Shown here: positions 23,994 through 34,493 of the stretch, piece after piece | How positions within the stretch are numbered: the stretch's first letter is position 1 | How the letters are laid out: each line of letters begins with the position of its first letter | Assembly: GCA_027943335.1 (NCBI GenBank) | Contig: BSBK01000760.1 | Location: forward strand, 2,207,001 to 2,271,000 | Length of the DNA stretch: 64,000 nt | Direction of reading: 5' to 3' | Source of the DNA: Chamaecyparis obtusa | Lineage: Eukaryota > Streptophyta > Pinopsida > Cupressales > Cupressaceae | Notes under the pieces: generated by a model | Database searches by the model: none | Told to the model about the DNA's origin: nothing | The model's input: the letters and a program-made list of their open reading frames with translations, nothing else | Made by a program: the position numbers and the translations under genes

Positions 23994-26900
23994 ATGGCAT
24001 CATCCAGCACCTCAGCGAAGAAAGGATCAGACATGTTAGTCCAAGGAGAGTGGAAAGCACCAGATTTTAAGATCGTGCCCGCTATTGCAGCAGCCCTAGA
24101 TCCGAACGGAGCTCAATCTCAGATTCCTCCTAAGGTACTGCTTATCAATGATATCCGTAATCATTTTAACTGTTCTATTCAAGAAATGGGAAACCTAGAG
24201 CTGGACATTGTGCGTGAGGAACTATGTGTGGATGGTACTTTGAAACCCGAGCACAAACATCTGGAAGATAAGGGTTTAGTCCACATTGCACATCTTCCTC
24301 GAAACTTTTGAGATAAATGGGTTAGGTACATTCTCAGCCGAGTACACGATGGCAAGATTTGGCTTGAGCAACCTATTGAGATCACAAGGAAAATGATTCA
24401 TCAAGTTACCGGTCTTCCCATGTTGAACAAAGCGAAAACTACCAAAACCCTAGGTCGGACGGAACTAGAGAAGAAAACCCTAGCCGAGTGGGATGGTAGA
24501 GGCATGAAGGTTAGCAGCATTACCGACGCCGAACTGAAGTTTGGTACACATATCATTGCACACAAGATTTACAGTTCTAGTCGACAGAACAGTGTCTCAT
24601 GTGAAGCTGTTGACCTAGCATACAAAGTAGTCAAAAACAACTTGACATTTGACCTAGCAGACTTATTGTTGAAACAGTTCAACAAGAACATGGAAAGCAT
24701 CAAAACTTCCAAAAACAATCCATGTAAGTTTGGATCCTTGTTAGTCTGTTTATTCTTCTATGTTCAGAAATTCTTCCCTTCTAAAGGAAAAGTGGTATGG
24801 AGAAAAGATGTGCCAGTACTTTATGAAATTAATGAATTCATCGCAGAAATGGGTGAAAACTTTGAAAGCATCATGGATAATTATTTTGAGTCTTTCAAAG
24901 AGAAAATGAATGACAGATTCCGGATTCCATAGAAGTTGGTGGAAGATTACAAAGATGACATCTGTTTTATGGTAGATTGTGATAATGTGTATATTCAAGC
25001 AGTTAAACCGAGAACTGTGTATGCAAAACCTCTTCCTTATGAGGTAAATATTGATGAAACCAAGAACATTATTGAAGCACTTCTAAATCAGCCTGTAAAT
25101 CCCAAAGCCCCATATTTTGGAACATATGATGAAGCTAAGATGAGAATTGAACTAAGCATAAAGCTTCCACAGGCGGTAAACAAAGGAAAGAAAAGGATAG
25201 CTAAATTGCAAATGATAACCGAGGAGAAAGAAGAAATTGGTGAAAAAGAAGAGGAAAAGGATAAGGAAACAGAGGAACCAGAACCTGTAAAGAAGAAAGG
25301 AAAAGTTTTTATCACTAAGGCATCTGTGCCTCCCACTGCTGTGTTTACAAGGAGAAATACAAGAGGAAAGGCAGAAAAAGCAGATAAGGACATAGTATTC
25401 AAAAGGCCTCCTCTAACCCTTCAAGAAAAGCTCAAACTCTTCAGAGATGGATCAGGATCTGGAGTAAGTAACATAAAATCCTTGAGATATGAAACCAGAT
25501 CGGAAGCAGAGCAGAAGGAAATAGAAGATGCTGTTGTTGAGAAGATGGGACAGTGGAAATACTCTCCTGAAGAAATTACCTCACAGGTTCCAGCAGTTCT
25601 ATTGAATCCGATAAGAATGAGATGGAGCAATGCAAGGCAAACTGTAATAGACATATTTGATCAAAACCTAAGACAGTTGATGCCGAGCCTGAACAATGAT
25701 GAAGTAAAGAAGGCACTAAAAGAGAATGAAAACAAGATGACACTGAAGTTCAATACTTGTTTGATTTTGATCAACAATATTGAATCGGTTGTGAAGGCTG
25801 CAAAAGCCACATGGAAGAACATTTACCACCTTCACCAACCGAGCATTGAAACTGTAATAATAAAGGATATTGAAGATGACAGCGATGAGCAAGAAGAAGA
25901 CACCGAGGTAGATGATACTGTAAGGATAGTAGCAGAAGTCATTGCATCCCTTCCTACCTCTCCAGTGAAAGTCTCTACATCCAGCCTAGAGACACCTTCA
26001 AGCATGGTTGTGACAACTTCTACATTTGTCCAATCATCCCTAGCAACATCAGAGGCAGCTACCATTTCTTCTACCGAGCTACAGTCTCCTGTACCAGTAA
26101 GTTTTCCAGCTTTTGAATCATCAAGTGTAAATATTGTAAGTTCTCCAGTAAAAAGTATACCAATGTCAATAGCCAGCCCTATTTTATCTACTATCACTAC
26201 TACAAGAACATTAAGTACAGATAAGCCTAAGGCTCTACCGAGTATAAAATTTTTGGGTAAAAATATAGTTGAGGATATAGACCTAGATGAAGAGATAGAG
26301 ATTCCTACACTAGATTTTGCAAATCTCTCAGCAGACCAGATGCAGAATATAGGTGAGATCCTCCAAAGGAAAGCAAAACAAAAGAAGCTTAAGGAGGAGA
26401 GAGACAAAGAGTATCAAATCATCAAGGATGCTAAGGACATTTTGTCTGATGCATTAGGCATTAAAGTAGACTCCTCCCAGCATGTTTTGTTACAATTGGC
26501 AGACCAGTTGAGAAATACAATGAGGACTCATCCGGGACAGAAAAGTTAGTTGAAAGAGCCGAGAAGAGATTCAACAATAAAGTGCTTGAGCACATTGCTC
26601 AGCACATAGCTATCAACCAAGTAGAATTGTCTTCAGTTTTGTCTAATACAGAGTCTATTTATTCGAATGCTACCTCTCTTTTGGCCAGATTATGCAATTT
26701 TGCCGAGTTCACAAAGGATGTCAAAGATAAAATGAATAAAATGGGTGAGGATATGAAGATTAGCATATAGAAGCTGCAACTTGAACCAAGTTCAAGCTCT
26801 GCTCATCACATGAAAATTTCACATCTATCCAACATGCAGTCTGATCTATTGAAAGAAGACTCAAGGATCCGGTCCACACTGCTAGACATCCAACACATGA

Positions 26901-27121
26901 TCCTTCCCATCATGAATACAATGTATAAGCACATTGAACATTCCACAACATTGATTCATGACAATCAGTTCTCCATAGCAGATCACATGATTGAACTCTC
27001 TGCAGAAATCCAAATTGCCATACAAACATGTAAGATTCTGCAAGAAAGTTGGGACAGAACCTTGGCACTAATAATGAAGGTACATTCTGATTTCTTATCA
27101 AATTTTGGATTCTCTCTGTAA
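23994..27121 (+). pseudogene. Element C ORF2 (unknown protein, about 1040 codons, lightly broken)
   Basis: Function not recognised. One frame runs from ATG 23994 (MASSSTSAKKGS) to 26549 with only TGA 24309 and TAG 24930; after a small shift near 26545-26582 it continues to TAA at 27119-27121 with one more TAG (26768). Residues about 20-315 form a globular part with MIHQVTGLP, SCEAVDLAYKVVKNN, CKFGSLLVCLFFYVQKF and DRFRIP/KLVEDYKDDICFMV. Next come KPRT, FGTYDEAKMRIE, then Lys/Glu-rich basic sequence, a Ser/Thr/Val-rich region (about 25960-26230) and a C-terminal coiled-coil-like region. These blocks are collinear in A, B and D. No polymerase, protease or integrase residues are seen. The N-terminal block recalls domains of unknown function carried by other plant retroelements, which I cannot test here. 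Confidence 0.85.
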
Positions 27122-27361
27122 ATAAATTGTATATGCACCTTTGGCATTATCGTCAAAAAGGGGGAGATATGTATAGAAGGAGAGATATGTATACTGTATA
27201 GATTTGTATAAGAAATAGTTAGCACATTGAAAGGGGGAGACAATGTATAAAGCCCTATAACAAAGACAAATTTTGAAAAATCAAAATAAAACTCAGCATG
27301 ATTCGGTGTATATAAATTTTGGCCAATAAGTGTTTTTGTCACTAATGCCAAAGGGGGAGAT
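27122..27361 (+). promoter_or_regulatory. Element C 3' non-coding region with three polypurine tracts
   Basis: Tracts AAAAAGGGGGAGATA (about 27157), AAAGGGGGAGACAA (about 27230) and AAAGGGGGAGAT (27350-27361) are spaced at about 75-120 bp; the last abuts the 3' LTR and is the plus-strand primer. Confidence 0.88.
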
Positions 27362-28455
27362 TGTTGGCATTAAGCAGTATTGCCACTAGTGACAACACTT
27401 ATTTGCATTCTGGATGGAAACCGAGCAGACAGTGCAAACCGAGCAGACAGTGCAAACCGAGTAGATAGTGCAAACCGAGCAGACAGTGCAAACCGAGCAG
27501 ACAGTGCAAACCGAGCAGACAGTGCAAACCGAGCAGACAGTGGAAACCGAGCAGACAGTGGAAACCGTTTAGGACAATGTCAACCGAGTAACATCTTGTC
27601 TACCGAGTCACCAATGCTTGCCGAGTTCAATACCTACCGAGTGATCAGTATGAACCGTGCCTTCACTTCTACCGAGTGCATGACGATGCCGAGTAATGCA
27701 GTGGACGCCGAGTATCAGAAAGTCACCGAGTCAGTGTGAAGGAACCGAGTAACCATATTTGGGCCGACTTAGTAGCACTTATGTTTATTTGTCAAGCCGA
27801 CTGTATAATTGTAATTGTAATTAATTGTTTGAGACTTGTATATAAACTATATTGTAAAAAGATGAAAAGAAGAATATAATGTGAAAGAAAAAGAAAGGCA
27901 GAGATAAGCGAATTGCAGAAGGCTTCAGAAGTATAAGGTTCAGCAAAGACAAATTCATCACACAAGGTGATCAGTACATCAGAGAATCTCAATCAGCAAT
28001 CCAGTTGCAAAGCAGAGATCTACTGTTTCATTCTAACAGGTGAATCAGTACTAAATCCTTTAACCGGGTAGACTTAACAGTCTTTGTATAAATCTCTTTA
28101 CCGAGTGCATACTTCACTGTATGTTTGTAAATCCTTTAACAAGGTGGATTTAGCAATCCTTATTGCTCCTAACAGGGCAGATCATCAGAAGTGATCAATT
28201 GTAAGCCTTAACCGGCCAACTTTATTCTGCAGTATTAAAGCTTTGTGGGTTTCATCCCCACCCCAGTTTTACTTTCTTTTGGAAGGTTTCTGGGTAACCA
28301 AATCTGTGTGTCATTATTGTGAATGCTTTTAAGTTTCATGCTTTCTGTATGCAAAGGTTAAAAGTAAAATACATATTAAAAGAGAAGAAAATTTGGAGTT
28401 ACTGATTCACCCCTCCCCTCTCAGTAACTTGATTAATTCCTGAATATTTCCAACA
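27362..28455 (+). repeat. Element C 3' LTR (1094 bp)
   Basis: Nearly identical to the 5' LTR and 19 bp shorter, the difference being in the 18-bp array (about 27415-27575, one unit fewer and a more regular order). Confidence 0.97.
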
Positions 28456-28460
28456 AAGTG

Positions 28461-31287
28461 CGACATGACCATTGAGCCAATTGAGGAGAAAGACATCAAG
28501 CTCATGTCTATGATACTTGGATATAGATTCTAACATGCAAATAGGGTAAATAGTGTGTCCGTAACCAATATTTTAGCAGCCATAAGGATTGTAAAATAAA
28601 ATGGATACTTCAACTTGTGTGACATCTTGCGCACATAGTTGATGGACAATATTAGAGAAATTAAACATGAAAAGAGTAAGATATTCAAGTTTGGATCATT
28701 GATAATCTATATGTACTTCCATATAGTTGGTAAAGTGTCATATCTTTATCTAGATAAGATTGTTCCCACAATGCCTCAAATTTCATTCAAGGCATCGTCT
28801 GAGAGTACCTTGATAGATTTCATGCAATTGGAAGTCAAGACATTCAAGATAAAGATGCAGAGAAGGTATATGATACCTGGGAGCATAGTTGAGAAGTAGA
28901 AGGATAGTATTTGCTTCATGGTAGAGAAAAACATCATGTAAATGGAAGCAATGGAGCCTAGAACTAAGTGGATCCATCCACTCAGTTATGAAGTAGAAGA
29001 ATGGGTTTTGGAAGCTTATGTAGAAGTCCTCCTATTGGCGCTAAAGGATCCCAATGAACCAAGATGGGGTACCTATGAAGAAAAGACTATAAAGGTTGAT
29101 TCAGTCCCAAACAGTGCTACAACCAAGAGGAAAGCATCTAAAATCACCTCTGAGATATTAAAGATTCATGGTGTCACTCAAGATGACCTAGATAAGGCAA
29201 GGGAAGCCAAGATTGCAATGCAAATTGAGAGCCCACCCTCTTCTGAAGAAAAAATAGAGAAGATTGATGACCCTAAGGAGAAGAAAGTAAAAATTGAGAA
29301 AATAGATGATCCCAAGGAAAAGAAGAGTAAGATAGATGATATCAATCTTACACCCATAGATACAATTGACTTTGAGTCCACTGAAGCATCTCCTGAGACA
29401 AGAAAGGTACCTAAGAGGAAGAAGCAGATTGTCACAAGCCATCCATCAGCTAGATCCACAAGAAGCCAAGACATAAATGTTCAACCACCTCCTGAGGTAG
29501 GATTCCTATCAAATTTACAAGTACTAAGAATACGATTAGTAGATGAGGGTAGAATTGATCAAATAACTCAGTTTTATGACAAATATCATGAGATAGACAA
29601 ATCTGAGATCCATGATATGTTAATCAAGCATATGATCAAGTTTAAAAAGACAGTTTTGGAACTTAAGAGAGTCATTCCAGATAAAGTCTGGGAAATTTTG
29701 GATACATTGAAAAGACAAGCTATTGAAGAAGATATTAGAATAAGAGAGAATACATTGGATGATAACCTACTAGTATGTTCAATTGAAGAAAAATATTTGT
29801 TAATGAATTTGGTAAAGCTGCACCTCAGAACCAAGATGAGAATGTTATAGATTATGAATAAAGATTATGAACTAGTTGCTAAGGAAATTGAAAAAGCATT
29901 TGAGAAGGTATTTATGGAACAAAATATGCATCCATCATCAGTACCTACAACCCAAGTTCCCATTGAGCAAGTAAAAGAAGCTAAAACTCAGAATGAACCT
30001 ATGATAGGTCCACAAGATTTTGCGACTATGCCTGAATCTAAGGACACAATTATGATAGATAATATAGAGATATCAATGGAGGCCACATGTAAGGACTTGG
30101 ATAACTTTGAAGAAGAATCTGTGAACACTGAAGAAGTAGAAATATTATGCGCTGAAGAAATTCCCAAGAAGCAAGAAGAAGTTCTCATTGAATATATAAC
30201 TTGACAAGAAGAAGAGGAGGAGAAAGAAAAAGAAAAGGAGAAAGAAGAAGAGGAGAAAGAAAAAGAAAAGGAGAAAGAAGAAGAAGAGGAGAAAGAAAAG
30301 GAAAATGGACCAGCAGATGAACCCTCTATTGAAATTCCTGTAAGGGTAAAGACATAAGTGATGGATAGCACACCTATCACTCCTATAACATCAATTTCAT
30401 TTTTATCAAGTTTGACTCCTGACACAACAAGTTTAGACTCATGGGGAGAAGAAGACCTAATTAAGATTAGTGTGCTTGAAATAGAAAAGGAAAAGGAAAA
30501 ACAAGTGATGAGAAATCCATTGTTTGTTGAGTCATTCAACATTATGAACAATCTATTGCCAGAAGAGAAGAAGGTAACAAAAGTTCATTCAGTGGATGAT
30601 GTCAGTACCATCCTGACAAGCTTCAAGGCAAACTTCTCTAACCTAAAATAATTAGCAGCCAAGGTTGTAGAAGAAAAGTATCTAAAGAAGAGGCTAAGTG
30701 AATTGATAGAAAACTTCACACTTGACCTTAGCTCTTTAAAATTTGGTCAAGCATTATGGAAGGAGATAGTAGCTAAAGGAAGAAAAATCATAGCTGACCC
30801 TATGGACAAGGACAAATTAACTACAAACCTCTCAAAGAAAATTAAAGAAGTAGAATCAATGATGGAGGCAGTAAGGAAATCAGTAGAAGATCCCTATAAA
30901 GATGTAAATATGTGCAATAATGTCTACCAAGGAAAATTAGATAAAATAGAGAAGGCGGAACAAGAAATGGCCAAGATAAGGGCAAGGCAAACTCAGCTAA
31001 GAAGTGCTCTTGCACCCTCATTGGATGTGCTAACCCAAAATATCAAGGAGATAGATGCCACTATTGTGACATATGATCATGGTCTGAGTTTAGATTTGGA
31101 GAAGATGGAGAAATTGACTTATGCTTTGTGCGCCCATCTCCAAATAGTAGATGTACCGAGGTATTTTGGCAGCAAGAAATTGCAAACCTTCAGACTACAT
31201 ATCATGATGTATTATCAATTCAAGTACTTGAAGCTCAATTTTTGTGCACCTTTGTCATTAATGTCAAATTTGGAGTATATTATATAG
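28461..31287 (+). pseudogene. Element D ORF2, main part (unknown protein)
   Basis: It resumes after the AAGTG duplication of element C. Conserved blocks in order: FKFGSLIIYMYFHIVGKV (about 28690), RRYMIPGSIVEK then KDSICFMVEKN (28863-28935), EPRTKWIHPLSYEV (28953-28995) and RWGTYEEKT (29060). A Lys/Glu/Asp region with two copies of an EKIDDPKEKK motif (29250-29330), SPETRK (29391) and coiled-coil segments to 31287 follow. Stops (e.g. 28897, 28939, 29848, 30202, 30355, 30649) and small frameshifts break it. It gives the reference for joining the two halves of A ORF2. Confidence 0.75.
30206..30306 (+). repeat. Purine-only low-complexity tract in element D ORF2
   Basis: About 95 bases contain only A and G, in GAAGAAGAGGAGAAAG-type units, coding for Lys/Glu repeats. 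It could form triplex-type DNA but is most simply replication slippage in a Lys/Glu-rich coding region. Confidence 0.85.
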
Positions 31288-31448
31288 TAGAAGGGAGAAT
31301 ATGGAGCTATTTATATGATGTAAATGGGAGTAGAGTATATAGTAGAAGTGAGATATAAGATAGAGTATATGTTAGAAAGTTTTGTATAAAGATATCGTTA
31401 GTAACTTCACCATATTCCTTTGTTGCCATTAATGAAAAAGGGGGAGAT
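31288..31448 (+). promoter_or_regulatory. Element D 3' non-coding region and polypurine tract
   Basis: AAAAAGGGGGAGAT (31435-31448) abuts the LTR. A weaker purine stretch (GAAGGGAGAATATGGAG) lies near 31290. Confidence 0.8.
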
Positions 31449-32511
31449 TGTTGTAAATTTGACTATACTATTGTATATGACTATAATTAAGTGTTGTCAT
31501 TATGGAAACAAAGTCATATGGAGTTTTGGATAGTCAGTAGAGCACCAGATGAACAGAGCATCAACACACATGCGTATGACCGAGTTATCGCATGCACCCT
31601 TGAAGATAAGCTTATGAATATGTAATCATGCTAAGTCTAAGAGTGTATGATCATATGAACTAGTATGAAGAACTTACATACAGATGAAGTGATACAAATA
31701 GTGAGCAACAAAACAGAACAGAGCATGGATTTGACTGTTGGTATTTTGGTTAGCGTGTATACTATTGTTTTGTAAAGGCTATGAACCTATTGTATTTAGG
31801 TTATACACATGTTAATATCATTGTATGTAAACACGCTTGTGCTAATTCATTTGGAAGTGTTGTATGTAATAGGTTAAAGGCTGACCTAGTGAATAGTTTT
31901 GTTTGTGCATATAAATAAGACATGCGCCTTTGTAATTAGGTATGGTTTGAGATATAGAGTTGATAGAAGAAGAACAAAAGTATGCAAAGAGAAGTTAGAA
32001 TTTTGTAGAGCTTTACAAGAGGCTTAAGCATCAATGCAAAAATGGAATTGATCAGACAAGGAGTGTCAAAGAAATAGTTCACCATTGGTAGATATAGTGT
32101 ATATCTGATATCCAAAAGGTTGTAGCATTCTCATTGAGTAGTGAGCTCTGGCAGTGAGCTACCACCCCTAATAGGGTTATCGTAAAAGACTCCTAATAGG
32201 GTTCAACTCTTGACTAGGTCATTTTACTTATTGCATTGTAAAGATCAACTCCTAATAGGGTTGTAAGATCTTCTAATAGGGATCATAATTTACTAGTGCA
32301 ATTCTTAGTGGGTGTCAATTCCCACCAGGGTTTTTACCTATTTGGGTTTCCCCGTAATCATATCTAGTGTTATGTGTTATGGTTCTTTATCTTACTTGCA
32401 TTGATATTCATTTTAGTACTTAAGCAATTAAGTTAAGGTTAAGATATCAGAAAAACTAATAATATATAGAACATTGATTCACCCCCCCTCTTAGTGTTCC
32501 CATTCCTAACA
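31449..32511 (+). repeat. Element D 3' LTR (1063 bp)
   Basis: It starts TGTTGTAAATTTG after the polypurine tract and ends CATTCCTAACA. It holds four CCTAATAGGGTT-type repeats (about 32165-32280), the GTGGG...CCCAC inverted repeat (32308-32325) and the C-run GATTCACCCCCCCTCTTAG end motif. Confidence 0.85.
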
Positions 32512-32769
32512 TTTCCTTCATCTGCCTTTGTAGAATCTTAGTCATAGAAAATAGTTCTCCATCTACCCAATTCTTATCCTATCTTTGGTAGCTCTCAGAG
32601 ATATGAATTCCAGTAGGTACATTATCCTTCCATGCCCTAGGGTGCATTCTAGGGAACTTGCACACAATGTAGATATACATATGAACCAACAGTGATCCAA
32701 ACCTGAATGCCTTAGACCTATCTTTCTTTATAACCTTTACATTTTCTAGAAATTGTTGTGCAAGAGCTA
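32512..32769 (-). pseudogene. Element E: ORF2 fragment of a fifth family member
   Basis: On the minus strand a short frame reads ALAQQFLENVKV, AFRFGSLLVHMYIYIV and AWKDNVPTGIHISE, aligning with the same block of C ORF2 (KFGSLLVCLFFYV, VWRKDVPVLYEINE), followed by a stop. Only ~85 codons remain, cut on the left by element D and on the right by the LTR of element F. Confidence 0.75.
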
Positions 32770-34076
32770 TGCAGAATAGTCCCAAGAGATAACTGAGAGT
32801 GGGGGGGGGGAGGTGTGATTCAGTTATCTACAAGATTCAATTCTTTATCCAATTAAGTATAGAATAATATTAAGCATAAACACAATATGAGAACACTTAA
32901 CACAACACCACAATTTTGGGTACAGGAAAAGCCAAATGGGTAAAAACCCCAGTGGGAATTAGCACCCACTATGAACTGTACTAGAGTATAATGATCCTTG
33001 TCAGAAGATCTTAGAACCTTGTTAGGAGTTGATCTTTATAATGTATTAAGTATGGTGACCTAGTCAAAGGTCAAACCCTGTTAGGAGTATTTTACAATTA
33101 ACTCTGTTAGGAGTGAGGACACACTATCTGGGAGCACACTGCTCAAAGGGGTGAAGACTGCAACCTTCTGTTTAATAGATACACACTATATCTAGATCTT
33201 GGTGAACTACAAGTTAGACCTTCTATCTATATTAGTTCCAATGAATAGCATACACTCACTTCTATGTCACATAGACCTTCTACTAATGGCTCAATACTTT
33301 GTACCTTCTTCTCTGCTCTATTCTTTCAACTATTTGCCATACTTAGCAATCACAAATGACTGCCTATAAATATCTTCCTATAAATCATATAATCAATTTG
33401 GCCTATTAGAACCATCTTGAAATCATATTAGAGAAATAATAAAACTCTCCAATAACATCTCAGTTGGCTATACTAAGCACGCAACACAAAATGGGACCGC
33501 CCAACTCAGTATGAGTAGATGCGTTGCTTCACACTCTCAGATCCACCAAATTAATTGATACTTTCTTCTCATGCTGAGTTATGTCATGCACTCTTAACCA
33601 AACATTCTTAACTCTTCTCCAAACAATAATCCAAGCATGCATATCAAAATGACAGGTGCAACTACTACAACAATAAAAACAAGGTCGGCTCTATCTGATA
33701 AACTTAGGAAACTGCAACTGACTACTGGAAACTTCATAACTCAACTTGTACTACATATCTGACTCTACATCCATGAACATAGCATCATACACATTTCTAC
33801 AACATAAATATAAATGTACAATGCTTCATTAGAACCATATTGTAAATCACATACAGAACTCTTCATGGGACCTATCAGGAACACTCACTAATACAGACTA
33901 TTGTATTACTGTCTTCACTTAGAATCAACCTCTATGTCTATGATATCATGTTGATAACATATCTAGGAAACATAGACCTAAGGCTCTCTCCATTAGGCTT
34001 CCATGCTACTTACCATATGTTGTCATCAATGAAAAACATACAGTTAGAACTATGGCTTGCTGGAAAATCTCCAAAT
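32770..34076 (-). repeat. Element F 3' LTR
   Basis: On the plus strand it begins TGCAGAATAGTCCC with the U5-end motif (AGAGTGGGGGGGGGAGG..GATTCAG), has the GTGGG...CCCAC inverted repeat at 32952-32969 and several TGTTAGGAGT repeats (33025-33120). It ends near CCAAAT before a CTCCCCCTTTGG purine-tract complement. The right border is degenerate. Confidence 0.7.
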
Positions 34077-34493
34077 ATCTCCCCCTTTGGCATTGATGCA
34101 AACATATGGAATGAAAAACACCAGCAATCCAAATTTATAATTATTTTATAATATTCTCCATTTCCTCAACAAAACTCCCCCAAGGATGAATCCTCCATTT
34201 CTTACTATTTTTTTCTTCTTTCTAAATACTCACTCCCCCTTTCTATAATTCTTTTATAACATTCTCCATTTCCTCAGCAAAACTTCCCCAAGGACGAATC
34301 CCCCATCTACTGTTGAATGCTCTGAATATCAACTGTTGTAACCTCTAACTATTTTTTTTTTCATGACTATATACTTACTCCCCCTTTAACATCAATGGAA
34401 AATGGCTCCAAACAATTAAGCACCGATACTACTCCTAAAGTAGAGTAGTCAACCATTTATCAGTCACTGAGGATTGATGCACTCCTGCAAATT
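34077..34493 (-). promoter_or_regulatory. Element F 3' non-coding region with repeated polypurine tracts and a duplication
   Basis: Minus-strand purine tracts occur at about 34079-34090, 34231-34241 and 34378-34388. Two copies of a ~75-bp segment (TTATAACATTCTCCATTTCCTCA...) lie at about 34140-34215 and 34252-34325. No gene is seen. Confidence 0.75.

Larger units (their letters stand above)
21204..28455 (+). mobile_element. Element C: complete, young non-autonomous LTR element (7252 bp)
   Basis: LTRs at 21204-22316 and 27362-28455 flank a perfect primer site, gag, ORF2 and purine tracts. The 5-bp target duplication AAGTG is exact (21199-21203 and 28456-28460). Outside the 18-bp repeat array the LTRs differ at only about half a dozen sites by eye, implying a recent insertion into D. 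No reverse transcriptase, integrase or protease is encoded, so movement needed enzymes in trans. Confidence 0.97.
20417..32511 (+). mobile_element. Element D: 5'-truncated non-autonomous ORF2 element, interrupted by C
   Basis: D contains a spacer, ORF2 (split by C at 21203/28461), a polypurine tract and one 3' LTR (31449-32511). No 5' LTR, primer site or gag is found upstream; element M LTR sequence abuts instead. After its 3' LTR the sequence changes abruptly to a minus-strand ORF2 fragment (E). Confidence 0.8.
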
